This document shows positions 9,826 through 18,968 of a stretch of 64,000 bases of DNA, piece after piece. The notes beneath the pieces are model-generated. The model was not told where the DNA came from, did not search any database, and worked only from the letters and a program-made list of their open reading frames with translations. This DNA comes from Rhodoblastus sp963828185 (GTDB lineage: Bacteria; Pseudomonadota; Alphaproteobacteria; Rhizobiales; Beijerinckiaceae). The stretch lies in the NCBI GenBank assembly GCA_963828185.1, contig CAWHDV010000001.1:310001-374000 (forward strand), given 5' to 3'. Both the position numbers and the translations under genes were made by a program. How positions within the stretch are numbered: position 1 is the first letter of the stretch; every line of letters starts with the position of its first letter.

Positions 9826-9868
9826 ACTCCAAGGCTTATTGTGAACATGAAGGCTTATTGTGAACATG
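9811..9868. repeat. 19-bp tandem repeat across the egtD and aidB stop codons
   Basis: Two perfect copies of AAGGCTTATTGTGAACATG (9831-9849 and 9850-9868) follow a degenerate copy at 9811-9830, which is the true end of egtD (its last codons and TGA). On the minus strand the two copies supply the last residues and the stop of the acyl-CoA dehydrogenase gene. The array therefore sits on both 3' ends at once and has recoded the tail of one of them. Confidence 0.85.
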
Positions 9869-11578
9869 AAGGCCTGGCGCAAACTCGCGCGGCGCCGCGC
9901 GATCGACGATCGCGCCGAAATCAATGTCGCGGGGCAGCGCGCCGTAGAGGCAGGCGCCGCGCGCTTCAAGCCGCGAGCGGCAAAAGGCGTCGGAAACAAA
10001 AGAAGGCGCATTCCGGACGAGCAGGCTCGCCTGCAATCCGAGGGCGAGGCGGGTGACGAGATCGCGGGCGCGCGGCTCGGGATCGGTGGTCTCGCGCAGA
10101 TCCGTCTGCAAAAGATCGACATGGCGATCCAGCGCGGCATGCCCGCCGCGTGAAATCTCTATTTCGGCTAAGCAGGCGTCGAGCGCTTCCGGCCTGCGCG
10201 CGACAGCGCGCAGGAAGTCAAGGCACTGGACGTTGCCGCTGCCCTCCCAGATTGCGTTGACCGGCGCTTCCCGGTAGAGCCGGGGCAGGGGCAAATCCTC
10301 CATGAAGCCGGAGCCGCCGAGACATTCCATCGCCTCGCAGGCATGGGCCGGCGCGCGTTTGCAGATCCAGTATTTGCCGAGCGCCGTGGCGCCGCGCGCC
10401 AAGGCGGATTCGTCCGGTTCGGCCAAATGGTCGAGCGCGCGGGCGACGCGCATGGAGAGAGCCAGCGCCGCCTCGGCTTCAAGCGCCAGATCCGCGAGCA
10501 CGTTGCGCATCAGCGGCTGGTCGGCGAGCAACTTGCCGAACGCCTGGCGCTGGCGGCAATGGTCGATGGCTTGCGCGGTCGCGCTGCGCATTCCCGCCGA
10601 GGAGCCGACCATGCAATCGAAACGCGTCAGCGACACCGCCTCCAGGATGGTGGCGACGCCGCGTCCTTCCGGTCCGACCCTGCAGGCCAGGGCGCCGCGC
10701 AGCTCCATTTCGCTGGTGGCGTTCGCAACATTTCCCATTTTCTTCTTGAGGCGCATGATCTCAAATGCGTTCTTCGACCCGTCCGGGCGCCGGCGCGGCA
10801 TGAGGAAGCAGGTCAGTCCGCCCGGAGCCTGCGCCAGCACGAGAAAGGCGTCACACATCGGCGCCGAGACGAAATACTTGTGTCCGACGAGTTCATGCCC
10901 CTCTTCGCCCAACGGCAGGGCGCGCGTCGTGTTGGCGCGCACGTCCGAGCCGCCCTGCTTTTCTGTCATCGCCATGCCGATGGTCGCGCCCTGTTTCTCC
11001 GCGATGGCGATGTCGCGCGGATCATAGGCGCGCGAGAGGATCTTCGGCAGCCATTCGCCGGCGAGCCTTTCGTTGCGCCGCAGCGCCGCGACCGAGGCGA
11101 AGGTCATGGTGATCGGACAAAGATGGCCCGCCTCGACCTGGGTCTGCATGTAGAAGCGCGCCGCACGCGCCACATGGGCGCCGGCCGCCGGCGCGGTCCA
11201 GGGCGAGCAATGCAGCCCTTCGCTGATCGCCTGTCGCATCAGCGCGTGATAGGCGGGATGGTAGCGGACGATATCGACGCGGTGGCCATGGCGGTCATGC
11301 GTATCGAGCTCGGGCGGATGCTTGTTGGCGAGCGCGCCGAGCTCGAGGCTCGAGGCCTTGCCCATGCGCGCGCCGAAAGCGTCGAGTTCGGCGATGGAAT
11401 GGCCCGCGCCCTCGCGGGCCGCCGCCTCCTGCAACGCCGTATCGCTTGCGAAAAGATTGGCGTCGGCGAGTTCGGCCGGCTGGTTGAAAACCTCGTGCGT
11501 CGCCGCGCCGAAGCGGTCGCGTTCGGCCGGCGCGTCGACGCCGCCGAAGAGGGGATCGGACTGTGTCGGCTCGGGCAT
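9836..11578 (-). CDS. aidB: AidB-type acyl-CoA dehydrogenase family flavoprotein
   Basis: 580 residues, the size of AidB rather than of ordinary acyl-CoA dehydrogenases (~390). Motifs include MAMTEKQGGSDVR (flavin/acyl-CoA region) and, near the end, CLGGSGFMED followed by EGSGNVQCLD, all close to the AidB/isovaleryl-CoA dehydrogenase clade. In E. coli, AidB is a DNA-binding FAD protein induced in the alkylation response; whether that applies here is inferred. ATG at 11578 fits the family N-terminus. The last ~10 residues (HVHNKPSCSQ) are encoded by the 19-bp repeat and are probably not ancestral. Convergent with egtD. Confidence 0.85.
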   Translation of the reverse strand: MPEPTQSDPLFGGVDAPAERDRFGAATHEVFNQPAELADANLFASDTALQEAAAREGAGHSIAELDAFGARMGKASSLELGALANKHPPELDTHDRHGHRVDIVRYHPAYHALMRQAISEGLHCSPWTAPAAGAHVARAARFYMQTQVEAGHLCPITMTFASVAALRRNERLAGEWLPKILSRAYDPRDIAIAEKQGATIGMAMTEKQGGSDVRANTTRALPLGEEGHELVGHKYFVSAPMCDAFLVLAQAPGGLTCFLMPRRRPDGSKNAFEIMRLKKKMGNVANATSEMELRGALACRVGPEGRGVATILEAVSLTRFDCMVGSSAGMRSATAQAIDHCRQRQAFGKLLADQPLMRNVLADLALEAEAALALSMRVARALDHLAEPDESALARGATALGKYWICKRAPAHACEAMECLGGSGFMEDLPLPRLYREAPVNAIWEGSGNVQCLDFLRAVARRPEALDACLAEIEISRGGHAALDRHVDLLQTDLRETTDPEPRARDLVTRLALGLQASLLVRNAPSFVSDAFCRSRLEARGACLYGALPRDIDFGAIVDRAAPREFAPGLHVHNKPSCSQ

Positions 11579-11692
11579 GGCTGCCTCCGGCGTGATTGAA
11601 CCCCGCCCGCGCGGCGGCGGGCGGCGTCTTCACAACCGGCGCCCCGGCGACAGCGTTCCATCGCCGGCAACACCAGGGATCAGGCTGGGATC

Positions 11693-12325
11693 TCAGGCTG
11701 GGCTGTTAGCGGTTTCGCGAGCGAATTTCCGCTCGATTTCGCGCCTGGCGGCATGAATCGCCTTTTCGCGCTGCTCGGGCCCAAGGGCTATGCCTTCGGC
11801 GCGGACAAAGATCACGTCGGTGATGCCGAAAAAACCGAACACGCCGCGCAGATAGCTCTCCTGGTGGTCGAGGAAGGTGATCTGCGTCTCCGGCCCGTAA
11901 AAGCCGCCGCGCGAGGACGCGATGATCACGCGCTTTCCGGGAACGAGGCCGACCGGTCCCTTGTCGCTGTAGCGGAACGTCTTTCCCGCCACGGCGAGCC
12001 GGTCGATCCAGGCCTTGAGCTGGCTCGGGATCGAGAAATTATACATGGGGGCGCCAATGACGACGACGTCGGCCGCGAGAAACTCCTCGAGCGCCGCCTG
12101 GCCCGCGGCGACGTCCTGACGCAGCGCCGGAGCTTCGGGAACCGCGCCCTGGAAGGCGGCGAGATGCGCGCCCGACAGGTGATCGACCGGAGCGGCGGCG
12201 AGATCGCGATAGGTCATGCTCATGCCAGGATGGCGGCGCGTTTCGGCGGCGACGATCTCCGCGGAAAGCGCGCGGCTGACCGATCCCGGCCCGAGAATGC
12301 TGGAATCGACGTGCAGGAGGTTCAT
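11693..12325 (-). CDS. azoR: FMN-dependent NADH-azoreductase
   Basis: 210 residues starting MNLLHVDSSILG, the usual N-terminus of AzoR flavodoxin-fold enzymes, with the motifs APMYNFSIPSQLKAWID and SRGGFYG that bind FMN. These enzymes reduce azo dyes and quinones by two-electron transfer from NAD(P)H in the cytoplasm. A longer in-frame reading to 12424 exists but has no family similarity, so the ATG at 12325 is chosen. The LysR gene directly upstream on the same strand, with a 129-base gap, is the likely regulator. Confidence 0.92.
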   Translation of the reverse strand: MNLLHVDSSILGPGSVSRALSAEIVAAETRRHPGMSMTYRDLAAAPVDHLSGAHLAAFQGAVPEAPALRQDVAAGQAALEEFLAADVVVIGAPMYNFSIPSQLKAWIDRLAVAGKTFRYSDKGPVGLVPGKRVIIASSRGGFYGPETQITFLDHQESYLRGVFGFFGITDVIFVRAEGIALGPEQREKAIHAARREIERKFARETANSPA

Positions 12326-12454
12326 GATGCTGGTCCTTTGTTCAAGCGGGCGAGCGGCGCGCTGTTGCATGTTGCGCAAACACTGACGGTTCGGGTCGCC
12401 GCCGAACAGCCGAATAATTTGCAACGGATTGTTCGATTTTGTTGAAAAGACGCG

Positions 12455-13381
12455 CTACTCGACCATGGCGCGAGCATCCGCGTCATGCGCGCCGCAATCG
12501 GCGAATTGCGCCAGCAGCCAGGATGCGGCCGGGCCAGGCGGCGTGTCGCGCCGATAGATCGCCGACAGCGAGATCAATCCGCCGGGATGGTCCGGCATGG
12601 CGAGCCGCGTCAGCGCGCCGGATGCGAGGTCGGCCTCCACCATGGCGAGCGGCATGTTGCCCCAGCCGATGCCCTCGCGCAAAAGCGCGTGTTTGGCGCC
12701 GAGGTCGGCGAGCCGCCAGGTGCGCCGGCTCATCACGCCGAAATCGCGGCCTGCGGTCAGGTTCGAGCGGTCGGTCAGAACCAGCTGGACGTGGTCGCGG
12801 CCGGCGCCCGGCGGCAGCGGATAAAGCTTGGCCAGCGGGTGGTCGGGCGCGGCGACCGGGATCAGCTCCACTGAGCCGACCGCGACCCGCTCGATGTCGT
12901 CGCTTTCGACAGCCAGCGGACCGCTGATCCCAAGCACCGCGCGGCGCTCCAGCACCAAATCCATGACTGCGCCCATCGCCTCGACCGACAGACGCAGCGA
13001 GACGGTGGGAAATTTTTCGCTGAACGCCCGCAGCAGCGCGCCAAGCCGGGCCGACGGGACCATCACGTCGACGGCGAGGTGCACCTCGGCCTCGAGCCCG
13101 TCGAGCATGCTCTTCACTTTCGCCCGCAATCCGTCGATCCCTTGCGCGACGGCCCTCGCCTCCGCCAGCACGGCGCGTCCGGCTTGCGTGAGGCGCGGCC
13201 GGCGCGTCGCCTCGCGGTCGAACAATGCGACGCCGAGTTGCGCCTCGAGGTTGGAAACGCCGTAGCTGATGACCGAAGTGGCGCGGTTGAGCTTGCGCCC
13301 CGCCGCCGCGAAACTGCCGTTCTCGATGACAGCCAGGAAAATCTGCAGCTGGTCGAAGGTCGGGACGCCGGGGCCAGGCAT
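12455..13381 (-). CDS. LysR-family transcriptional regulator
   Basis: 308 residues with an N-terminal winged helix-turn-helix (residues ~8-65: FDQLQIFLAVIENGSFAAAG, then SVISYGVSNLEAQLG) and a C-terminal LysR substrate domain. It lies between azoR (same strand, downstream) and a pirin gene that starts 97 bases away on the opposite strand. This is the classic arrangement in which a LysR protein controls the divergent promoter; quinone- or aromatic-responsive control of azoR and pirin is an inference. Confidence 0.9.
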   Translation of the reverse strand: MPGPGVPTFDQLQIFLAVIENGSFAAAGRKLNRATSVISYGVSNLEAQLGVALFDREATRRPRLTQAGRAVLAEARAVAQGIDGLRAKVKSMLDGLEAEVHLAVDVMVPSARLGALLRAFSEKFPTVSLRLSVEAMGAVMDLVLERRAVLGISGPLAVESDDIERVAVGSVELIPVAAPDHPLAKLYPLPPGAGRDHVQLVLTDRSNLTAGRDFGVMSRRTWRLADLGAKHALLREGIGWGNMPLAMVEADLASGALTRLAMPDHPGGLISLSAIYRRDTPPGPAASWLLAQFADCGAHDADARAMVE

Positions 13382-13478
13382 TTCAATTTCCTCGAACTTA
13401 TCGTGTGATTTTATCCGACTGAACAGAAAAGATCAAAACGCCTATATCACGATCAACGTCAATCGCGGGAGCGAAACC

Positions 13479-14183
13479 ATGATCGAACTTCGGCCTTTCA
13501 CGAGCCTCGGCGGCGAGAACCACGGCTGGCTCGACGCCCGGCATCATTTCTCCTTCGCTGATTACCACGACCCGGACCGGATGAACTGGGGCTCGCTGCG
13601 CGTATGGAACGACGACACGATTGAGTCGAACACAGGCTTTCCGACGCATCCGCATCGCAACATGGAAATCATCACCTTCGTGCGAAAAGGCGCGATCACG
13701 CACAAGGACAGCCTCGGCAACACCGGCCGCACCGAAGCGGGCGACGTTCAGGTCATGTCGGCGGGGACCGGGGTGGCGCATTCCGAATATAATCGCGAGG
13801 CGGAAGCGACCCAGATATTCCAGATCTGGATCGAACCTGATCGCGCTGGCGAAAAGCCGACCTGGGGCGCGCGTCCTTTTCCGCGGGGCGAGCGCGCCGG
13901 CCGCTTCGTGACGCTGGCTTCCGGTTTTAAGGACGACGGCGACGCCTTGCCGATCCGCGCCGACGCGCGCGTCCTGGCCGCCACGCTGAAGGCGGGCGAA
14001 ACGGCGGACTATTCGTTCGGCAAAGAGCGTCGCCTCTATCTCGTTCCGGCGACCGGCGCGGTCGAAATCGATGGATTGCGCGTCGGCGCGCGCGACGGCG
14101 CGGCGGTCAGGGATATGGAAAAGCTCGAAGTCGTCGCAATCGAGGATAGCGAGGTCATCCTCGTCGACGCGGCGGCGCGCTGA
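13479..14183 (+). CDS. Pirin family protein (YhhW-like bicupin)
   Basis: 234 residues. The N-terminal cupin has the metal-ligand pattern HPHRNMEI and the pirin signature around ARHHFSFADY, and the segment VMSAGTGVAHSEYN is diagnostic of the YhhW-type pirins, some of which show quercetin 2,3-dioxygenase activity. ATG at 13479 is preceded by GGGAGCG. It is divergent from the LysR gene and may be controlled by it. The in vivo role of bacterial pirins is not settled. Confidence 0.92.
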   Translation: MIELRPFTSLGGENHGWLDARHHFSFADYHDPDRMNWGSLRVWNDDTIESNTGFPTHPHRNMEIITFVRKGAITHKDSLGNTGRTEAGDVQVMSAGTGVAHSEYNREAEATQIFQIWIEPDRAGEKPTWGARPFPRGERAGRFVTLASGFKDDGDALPIRADARVLAATLKAGETADYSFGKERRLYLVPATGAVEIDGLRVGARDGAAVRDMEKLEVVAIEDSEVILVDAAAR

Positions 14184-14418
14184 AATGTTGGGTCGATCTG
14201 GGTTCACCGAGACGGCGGTGTTGTAATAAAAGTGTCATAATATCGTCATTCCATCAGTAAAGCCGATCGCGAGGGCCGGGCCAGATAGCAGTTGTCGTGG
14301 CCCTCGCGCAAAAATCGCCGAAATTTGCATGAAAATGTTTGCAATTAAGACTGTTGACTGTTTATCCATTTGTCCGGATTTTCCGTGTTATGCTTACGGA
14401 AAGGCACAGGACAGAAAA

Positions 14419-14661
14419 ATGAATTTCAAGCATCCTCTCGCGAAAAAAGCCAAGGTGTGGTCGTGCGTGACCGCCGACGGCGGCGAGCAGCGCATCCTCG
14501 TGATTGTCACGAGCCTGGCGCTGGACGCCAATGACGAAGGCTACAAGCAAAAGCTCGTCGATCGTCTTTCGCAGGCGGCGCGCGAATATCTCGCCGAGTC
14601 TGGCGAGGCCGCCGGTTACATCTTGATGAACCGGATAAAGGAATGGAAAGCCGCCGCCTGA
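14419..14661 (+). CDS. Hypothetical protein, 80 residues
   Basis: Small soluble protein beginning MNFKHPLAKKAKVW, with a basic N-terminus and a helical C-terminal half (KLVDRLSQAAREYLAE). The reading frame stays open back to an ATG at 14329, but that 30-residue extension is cysteine-rich and low in GC compared with the gene, so the inner ATG is preferred. Family not recognised. It slightly precedes the phosphatase gene, whose longest possible start would overlap its end. Confidence 0.6.
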   Translation: MNFKHPLAKKAKVWSCVTADGGEQRILVIVTSLALDANDEGYKQKLVDRLSQAAREYLAESGEAAGYILMNRIKEWKAAA

Positions 14662-14783
14662 TCGGCGCCGCGGCTTGGCCGCGAATCGCGCGCGCCAAGG
14701 ACTGGTTGGGGACAAGTCGCTGGCGGTCCTTGAGATTCGAACGCAATGACGTATTTCTCCTGCGCCGTGGGAGGTTTGCCGAT

Positions 14784-15587
14784 TTGAGATCCGCGCCTGA
14801 AGTCCTTGACGCCTTTGCGGGCGGGTTTCGCGCCGGCGAGAGCGGGACCAGCGCGTTTGACAACGCGGCGCCTGGCGCGGCGGTCCATTACGGCGTGGGC
14901 GACATTCACGGCATGCGCGGCCTCATGGACGCGCTGATCGCGCTGATCGAGGCGGACGCCGCCGCGAGCGGCGAACCGGCCGTCGTGGTTTTCCTCGGCG
15001 ATCTGGTCAATCGGGGGCCGTCGAGCCGGCAGGTCCTCGATCGCCTGATCGAGGGGCCGCGTCGAAGCGGCGACCGATGGATCACGCTGCGCGGCAACCA
15101 CGATCAATTGCTGCTCGACGCCGTCACCGGCAGGAGCGAAGCGGCTTTTCGCCAATGGATGCAGAAGGGCGGCGCCGAGACTTTGGCCTCCTATGGCGTC
15201 AATCGCAAGGAAGCCAGCCCGTCCCGCGCCCGGCGCGCAATCCCTTGCGAGCATTTGCGTTTCTTGCAGGGGCTTCCATATTGCTTTCGCGCCGGCGAAC
15301 ACTTTTTCGTCCATGCGGGCATCGATCCGCGGCGGCCGGTCGATCGGCAGAGCGAGGCCGCGATGATGAACATCCGCGAGCCTTTTTTACGCGAGTCGCA
15401 TCTCCTGCCGCTGACCGTCGTGCATGGCCACGTGCCTTCGCCGCGCGGCCCGGTGGTCGGGCCGCGGCGGATCGGCGTGGATACCGGGGCCTATGCGAGC
15501 GGCGTGCTGACTGCGGTCGCCTTGCGCGACGGGCGCGCGCCCCTCTTTCTCAGGACAGCAAGGGAGCCGACGCGTGCAAAGCGTTGA
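14784..15587 (+). CDS. Calcineurin-type metallophosphoesterase (Ser/Thr phosphatase-like)
   Basis: About 267 residues with the PPP-family metal motifs in order: GDIHG, GDLVNRGP, GNHD, then the histidines in FFVHAG and VVHGH. This is the pattern of diadenosine tetraphosphatase/ApaH-like and PrpA-type phosphatases. The start is set at TTG 14784 because GGGAGG lies about 8 bases upstream; an in-frame ATG at 14643 would add 47 Arg/Trp-rich residues without family character. The end overlaps the CYTH-CHAD gene by 14 bases. That pairing (both deal with phosphate compounds) suggests a link to polyphosphate or nucleotide metabolism, by inference only. Confidence 0.85.
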   Translation: MRSAPEVLDAFAGGFRAGESGTSAFDNAAPGAAVHYGVGDIHGMRGLMDALIALIEADAAASGEPAVVVFLGDLVNRGPSSRQVLDRLIEGPRRSGDRWITLRGNHDQLLLDAVTGRSEAAFRQWMQKGGAETLASYGVNRKEASPSRARRAIPCEHLRFLQGLPYCFRAGEHFFVHAGIDPRRPVDRQSEAAMMNIREPFLRESHLLPLTVVHGHVPSPRGPVVGPRRIGVDTGAYASGVLTAVALRDGRAPLFLRTAREPTRAKR

Positions 15588-17217
15588 AGTCGAAGAGGCG
15601 CTGGCCGATGGGGATTTGTCGTTGAACGCGCCAGTCGATCCAGCCACCTGCGCCGCCCACGCCCCTCACAGCCTCGAACCCGCCAATGTCGCGCCGCCTC
15701 GCGAACTCGAGCTCAAGTTCTCCACCGACAAGGCGGGGCTGGCGCTGGCTTTGGCCTCGCCCTTGCTGTCGCTCTCGGGCCCCGACGCTCCCAGCCGATC
15801 GCTGGTTTCGGTCTATTTCGATACGCCGTCGCAGGATCTCAAGAAGCACGGCATGATCCTGCGCGTCCGGCGCGCGGGGAGAAGCGGTCCGGTCATGACG
15901 CTGAAATGGTCGCCCGCCGAGACTGAAGGCGTGTTTTCGCGCGGCGAGATCGAGGTCCGGACCCGCGGGCTGACGCCGGACCTGAGCCAGTTCGACGAGG
16001 CGGTCGCGGCAAGGATCAAGGCCGTCATCGAGAACCGCCCGCTGGGCGCGCAATTCGAAACGCGGATCAAGCGCCGCATCCGGCTGCTGAGCGTGGCGGC
16101 GTCGCAGATAGAAGTTGCTTTCGACGAGGGCGTCATCGTCTCTGGCGAGCGCAGTTGGCCGGTGACGGAGATCGAACTCGAGCACAAGTCGGGCGCCGCG
16201 GCGGACCTGTACGAACTTGGCGCGCGGATCGCCACGGCCCTGCCGGCGAAGCTCGATGTCACCAGCAAGTCGGCGCGGGCCTTCGCCCTCGCCGCCGATG
16301 AAGCGCCAAAGGCCGTCAAGCCTGGGTCGCTCGTGTTGCCGCAAACCGCCAGGCTGGACGACGCGGTGGCGGCGGTCCTGGCCAACACGCTCAAGCATTT
16401 CGTCGCCAACTGGGCGGCGCTGCGCGAGGGCGGCGATCCCGAATCGATCCATCAGATGCGCGTCGCCCTGCGCCGCCTGCGTTCGGCGCTGTCCATGTTC
16501 AAACGGGCGCTGCCTTGCGCCGAATTCGAGGAATTTCGCGCCGAAGCGAAGCGGATCGCCTCGGCGCTCGGCCCGGCGCGCGATTGCGACGTCTTCCGCG
16601 AACTGGTCGAGGACGGCCCGATGGCGCATTTCGGCGCCGACGCCAATTTCGCGGCCCTGCTGCAGGCGCTGGGACAGCAAAGGGATGGCGCCTATGACGA
16701 GGCGCGCGTCGTGATCGACGCGCCGCGAACGGCGGTCTTCGTTGTCAGGATGCAGGCTTTTCTCGCCCGCCGCGGTTGGCGCAACGCCGTTGCCGGTCCC
16801 GACCTGCCGCGCCTCACCGAGTCCGCCCGCATTTTCGCGGCCAGCGCCCTGGAGCGTCTCCACAAGCGCGTGGCCAAACGCGGCAAGACGCTGCTGCTGC
16901 TGCCCGACGAAGAGCGGCACGAAGTCCGCATTGTGCTGAAAAATCTCCGTTATGCCGCCGAATTCTTCGGGGTGCTTTTCGGCGATGGCCGCGCCGTCCA
17001 CGCCTATATCCGCGCGGCGGCGAGGCTGCAGGACCTGCTCGGCGCCCATAACGACGCCGCGAGCGCGCAGGTTTTTGCGCGCGCGGCCGTCGATGCGGAG
17101 ACCGCGCGCGCCGCCGGGATCGTTATCGGCTGGTACGGCAGGGGCGGCGCCATCGCCGACGCCGGCCTCAAGGACGCCTGGAGCGGCTGCAAGAAAGCCC
17201 GGCGGTTCTGGCGCTGA
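15574..17217 (+). CDS. CYTH and CHAD domain protein
   Basis: 547 residues. An N-terminal CYTH domain begins at ELELKF (about residue 44; the ExExK signature) and runs to about residue 240 with conserved acidic and basic residues (YFDTPSQDL, EIELEHKSG). A C-terminal CHAD helical domain follows (about 265-535), with its conserved histidine/arginine segments IHQMRVALRRLRS and NLRYAAEFF. CYTH enzymes hydrolyse triphosphates; CHAD domains bind inorganic polyphosphate. The GTG start at 15574 has AAGGGA 9 bases upstream and overlaps the phosphatase gene, so the two are co-translated. Confidence 0.93.
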   Translation: MQSVEVEEALADGDLSLNAPVDPATCAAHAPHSLEPANVAPPRELELKFSTDKAGLALALASPLLSLSGPDAPSRSLVSVYFDTPSQDLKKHGMILRVRRAGRSGPVMTLKWSPAETEGVFSRGEIEVRTRGLTPDLSQFDEAVAARIKAVIENRPLGAQFETRIKRRIRLLSVAASQIEVAFDEGVIVSGERSWPVTEIELEHKSGAAADLYELGARIATALPAKLDVTSKSARAFALAADEAPKAVKPGSLVLPQTARLDDAVAAVLANTLKHFVANWAALREGGDPESIHQMRVALRRLRSALSMFKRALPCAEFEEFRAEAKRIASALGPARDCDVFRELVEDGPMAHFGADANFAALLQALGQQRDGAYDEARVVIDAPRTAVFVVRMQAFLARRGWRNAVAGPDLPRLTESARIFAASALERLHKRVAKRGKTLLLLPDEERHEVRIVLKNLRYAAEFFGVLFGDGRAVHAYIRAAARLQDLLGAHNDAASAQVFARAAVDAETARAAGIVIGWYGRGGAIADAGLKDAWSGCKKARRFWR

Positions 17218-17258
17218 AGCTCGCGCCCGCGCGTGTGCGCGCTAAAAAGAGCGGCGCG

Positions 17259-17465
17259 TCACGGGGTGCGGGAGCCGCCTTTTGGCGAGGATGATCCCCG
17301 CGCCGCAGCGCCTTCGTCCTTTGCGGCCTGGGGCGGGGTCGAGTTTGCTCGAGCCTGGCCAAAGGAATGTTCGGAGTCCTGCCGCGGCGGGATAAGCACC
17401 GCGAAAATGCTCGGCGACGATCCATTGAACAAAGCCTGGAAAAGGCTGCGCAGCTTGTGAGTCAC
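17259..17465 (-). CDS. Possible small protein, 68 residues
   Basis: A GTG start at 17465 is preceded by GGGGAGG at ideal distance, and the first half (KLRSLFQALFNGSSPSIFAV) looks like an ordinary amphipathic/hydrophobic protein; the second half is Pro/Ala/Ser/Gly-rich. No family is recognised. The rest of the gap 17218-17647 shows nothing else. An overlapping plus-strand frame (17233-17460) is equally open but has no ribosome binding site. Support is the start signal only. Confidence 0.35.
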   Translation of the reverse strand: MTHKLRSLFQALFNGSSPSIFAVLIPPRQDSEHSFGQARANSTPPQAAKDEGAAARGSSSPKGGSRTP

Positions 17466-17647
17466 GAGACGATCCTCCCCATCTAGAATATGGGGAATGG
17501 AAACAATCTCGCCAGACTGCGGCGTTTACGGATCGCCAACCTGCAATCGCGCCCGTCTGCAATCGTTTGGCCACGGCTTGAGCCCGCCCGCTGTTTGCCA
17601 TATGGTGCGGGCGGTTCGCATGACGTTCGCGAGACAGGAGGCGCGTC

Positions 17648-17842
17648 ATGGAAGTATCTCTCGATCAGGCCATCGAAATCCACGCCAAGGTGTTGAAACG
17701 GCGGGACGGGCGTCTCGCCCCGGGAAAAGCGCGGGAAATCGCTCGACAGCTTGCGTCGTCCGGCGATCAGGACGGGCATCGTGTCTGGCTCAGGGTCGGC
17801 GAGATGACCGAGGCGCTGCTCAGGGAAAACGGCCGCGCCTGA
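17648..17842 (+). CDS. Small hypothetical protein, 64 residues
   Basis: Starts at ATG 17648 with ACAGGAGGCG immediately upstream, a strong ribosome binding site. The protein is highly charged and helical (MEVSLDQAIEIHAKVLKRR), with a conserved-looking middle APGKAREIARQLA. Short proteins of this kind are widespread in Hyphomicrobiales, but no function is known to me. It converges on the methyltransferase-like gene with a 5-base gap. Confidence 0.65.
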   Translation: MEVSLDQAIEIHAKVLKRRDGRLAPGKAREIARQLASSGDQDGHRVWLRVGEMTEALLRENGRA

Positions 17843-17847
17843 AGTCG

Positions 17848-18321
17848 TCAGAGCAGCCAGCGCGGCGTTCGCGCGGCATAATTTCGCCAGGCCTCACCAA
17901 ATCGTTGCGCCAGATGGGCTTCCTCGCGGCGGATCGCAAGGTGCTGGACGAAGGCCGCCGCGGCGAGGCCGAGCGCCGCGAACCACGGGGCGCCGAGGAA
18001 CAGCGCCATGCCCAGCATCACCAGCGTATTGCCGAGATAGATCGGATTGCGGCTCCAGTGGAATGGTCCTGAAGTGATCAGGGCGTCGGCGCCGCGATGC
18101 GGAAAGATGTTGGTTCTGGCCCGCCACATCACGGCCATCGCCGAAATGTCGAGCGCCACTGCCGCGCAGGCGAGCAGGACCCCGGCGGTTCGGACGGCGC
18201 GGCCGGGTTCAAAACCCAAGGGAAGAAACCGACCAAGCACAACCGCGGCCAGCGCCGCGGTCGCATAGATCATGGGCGGCCAGGGCAGGACGTTTGGTCG
18301 TTCGGCGACATCGAAATTCAT
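17848..18321 (-). CDS. Isoprenylcysteine carboxyl methyltransferase (ICMT)-like membrane protein
   Basis: 157 residues with four to five membrane segments and the family motif SRNPIYLGNTLVMLG, followed by an EEAHLAQRFGEAWRNYAARTPRW tail in the usual pattern of ICMT/PEMT-fold methyltransferases (conserved E-x-x-x, F-G-x-x-Y). Such bacterial proteins are predicted SAM-dependent methyltransferases acting on lipid or thiol substrates in the membrane; the substrate is unknown. ATG at 18321 is preferred to an overlapping GTG one codon upstream. Confidence 0.85.
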   Translation of the reverse strand: MNFDVAERPNVLPWPPMIYATAALAAVVLGRFLPLGFEPGRAVRTAGVLLACAAVALDISAMAVMWRARTNIFPHRGADALITSGPFHWSRNPIYLGNTLVMLGMALFLGAPWFAALGLAAAAFVQHLAIRREEAHLAQRFGEAWRNYAARTPRWLL

Positions 18322-18464
18322 CACGCAAGGGTCCTGGTTCCGGTCAGGCGCCGAGCCGGTAGGTTATCTCCCGCTTCCTTCTCGCGCCAATATGTTCTTA
18401 TATGATGATAATGCGATGTAAGCGCGCTACGTCATGGCGCTAAAAAAAACGGAGAGGAATATCA

Positions 18465-18821
18465 ATGAATGGAGCGCATTGGCCGAGTGAACTGCGGCTT
18501 TCGGACCAGGGAAAGACCCTCAATGTCGCGTTCGAATCCGGCAAATCCTTTGCGCTCGACGCGGAATATCTCCGCGTGACCAGCCCCAGCGCCGAAGTGC
18601 GGGGCCATTCTCCCGACGAAAAGAAGACCGTTGGCGGAAAGCGGAACGTGACCATTGTGGCGATCGAACCGGTCGGCAATTATGCCGCGCTGATCGAATT
18701 CGACGACAAGCACGCCAGCGGCATCTACACTTGGGACTATCTGCATCAACTCGGCGCCGAGCGCGACCGCATCTGGGCCGGCTACCTCGAAGAGGTGGCC
18801 GCCAAAGGGTTGGCGCGCTGA
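18465..18821 (+). CDS. DUF971 protein (gamma-butyrobetaine hydroxylase N-terminal-like)
   Basis: 118 residues matching the DUF971 fold: WPSELRLSDQGKTL at the N-terminus, the L-R-V-x-S-P-S-A-E-V-R-G core, and SGIYTWDYLHQLG near the end. The same module forms the N-terminal zinc-binding part of gamma-butyrobetaine dioxygenase and also occurs alone near Fe-S cluster/Mrp genes in many proteobacteria. GGAGAGGA lies 8 bases before the ATG. No obvious functional partner is adjacent. Confidence 0.85.
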   Translation: MNGAHWPSELRLSDQGKTLNVAFESGKSFALDAEYLRVTSPSAEVRGHSPDEKKTVGGKRNVTIVAIEPVGNYAALIEFDDKHASGIYTWDYLHQLGAERDRIWAGYLEEVAAKGLAR

Positions 18822-18968
18822 TTGCGTCGGTTTGACAGCCGTTCGCTTGTCCATATTGCAGCTTGATTTTTGGACCTCGTTGCGCGGACAATCCCGTCGA
18901 TTGGAGATCCGCGGGAAGTCGCGCGTTCGCGCGAGCTTTCGCTGAGGATCGCCAGAGACGGAGTTGCG

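Noticed and set aside
15550..17049. Long open frame antisense to the CYTH-CHAD gene
   Set aside because: Shadow of a gene with clear domain motifs.
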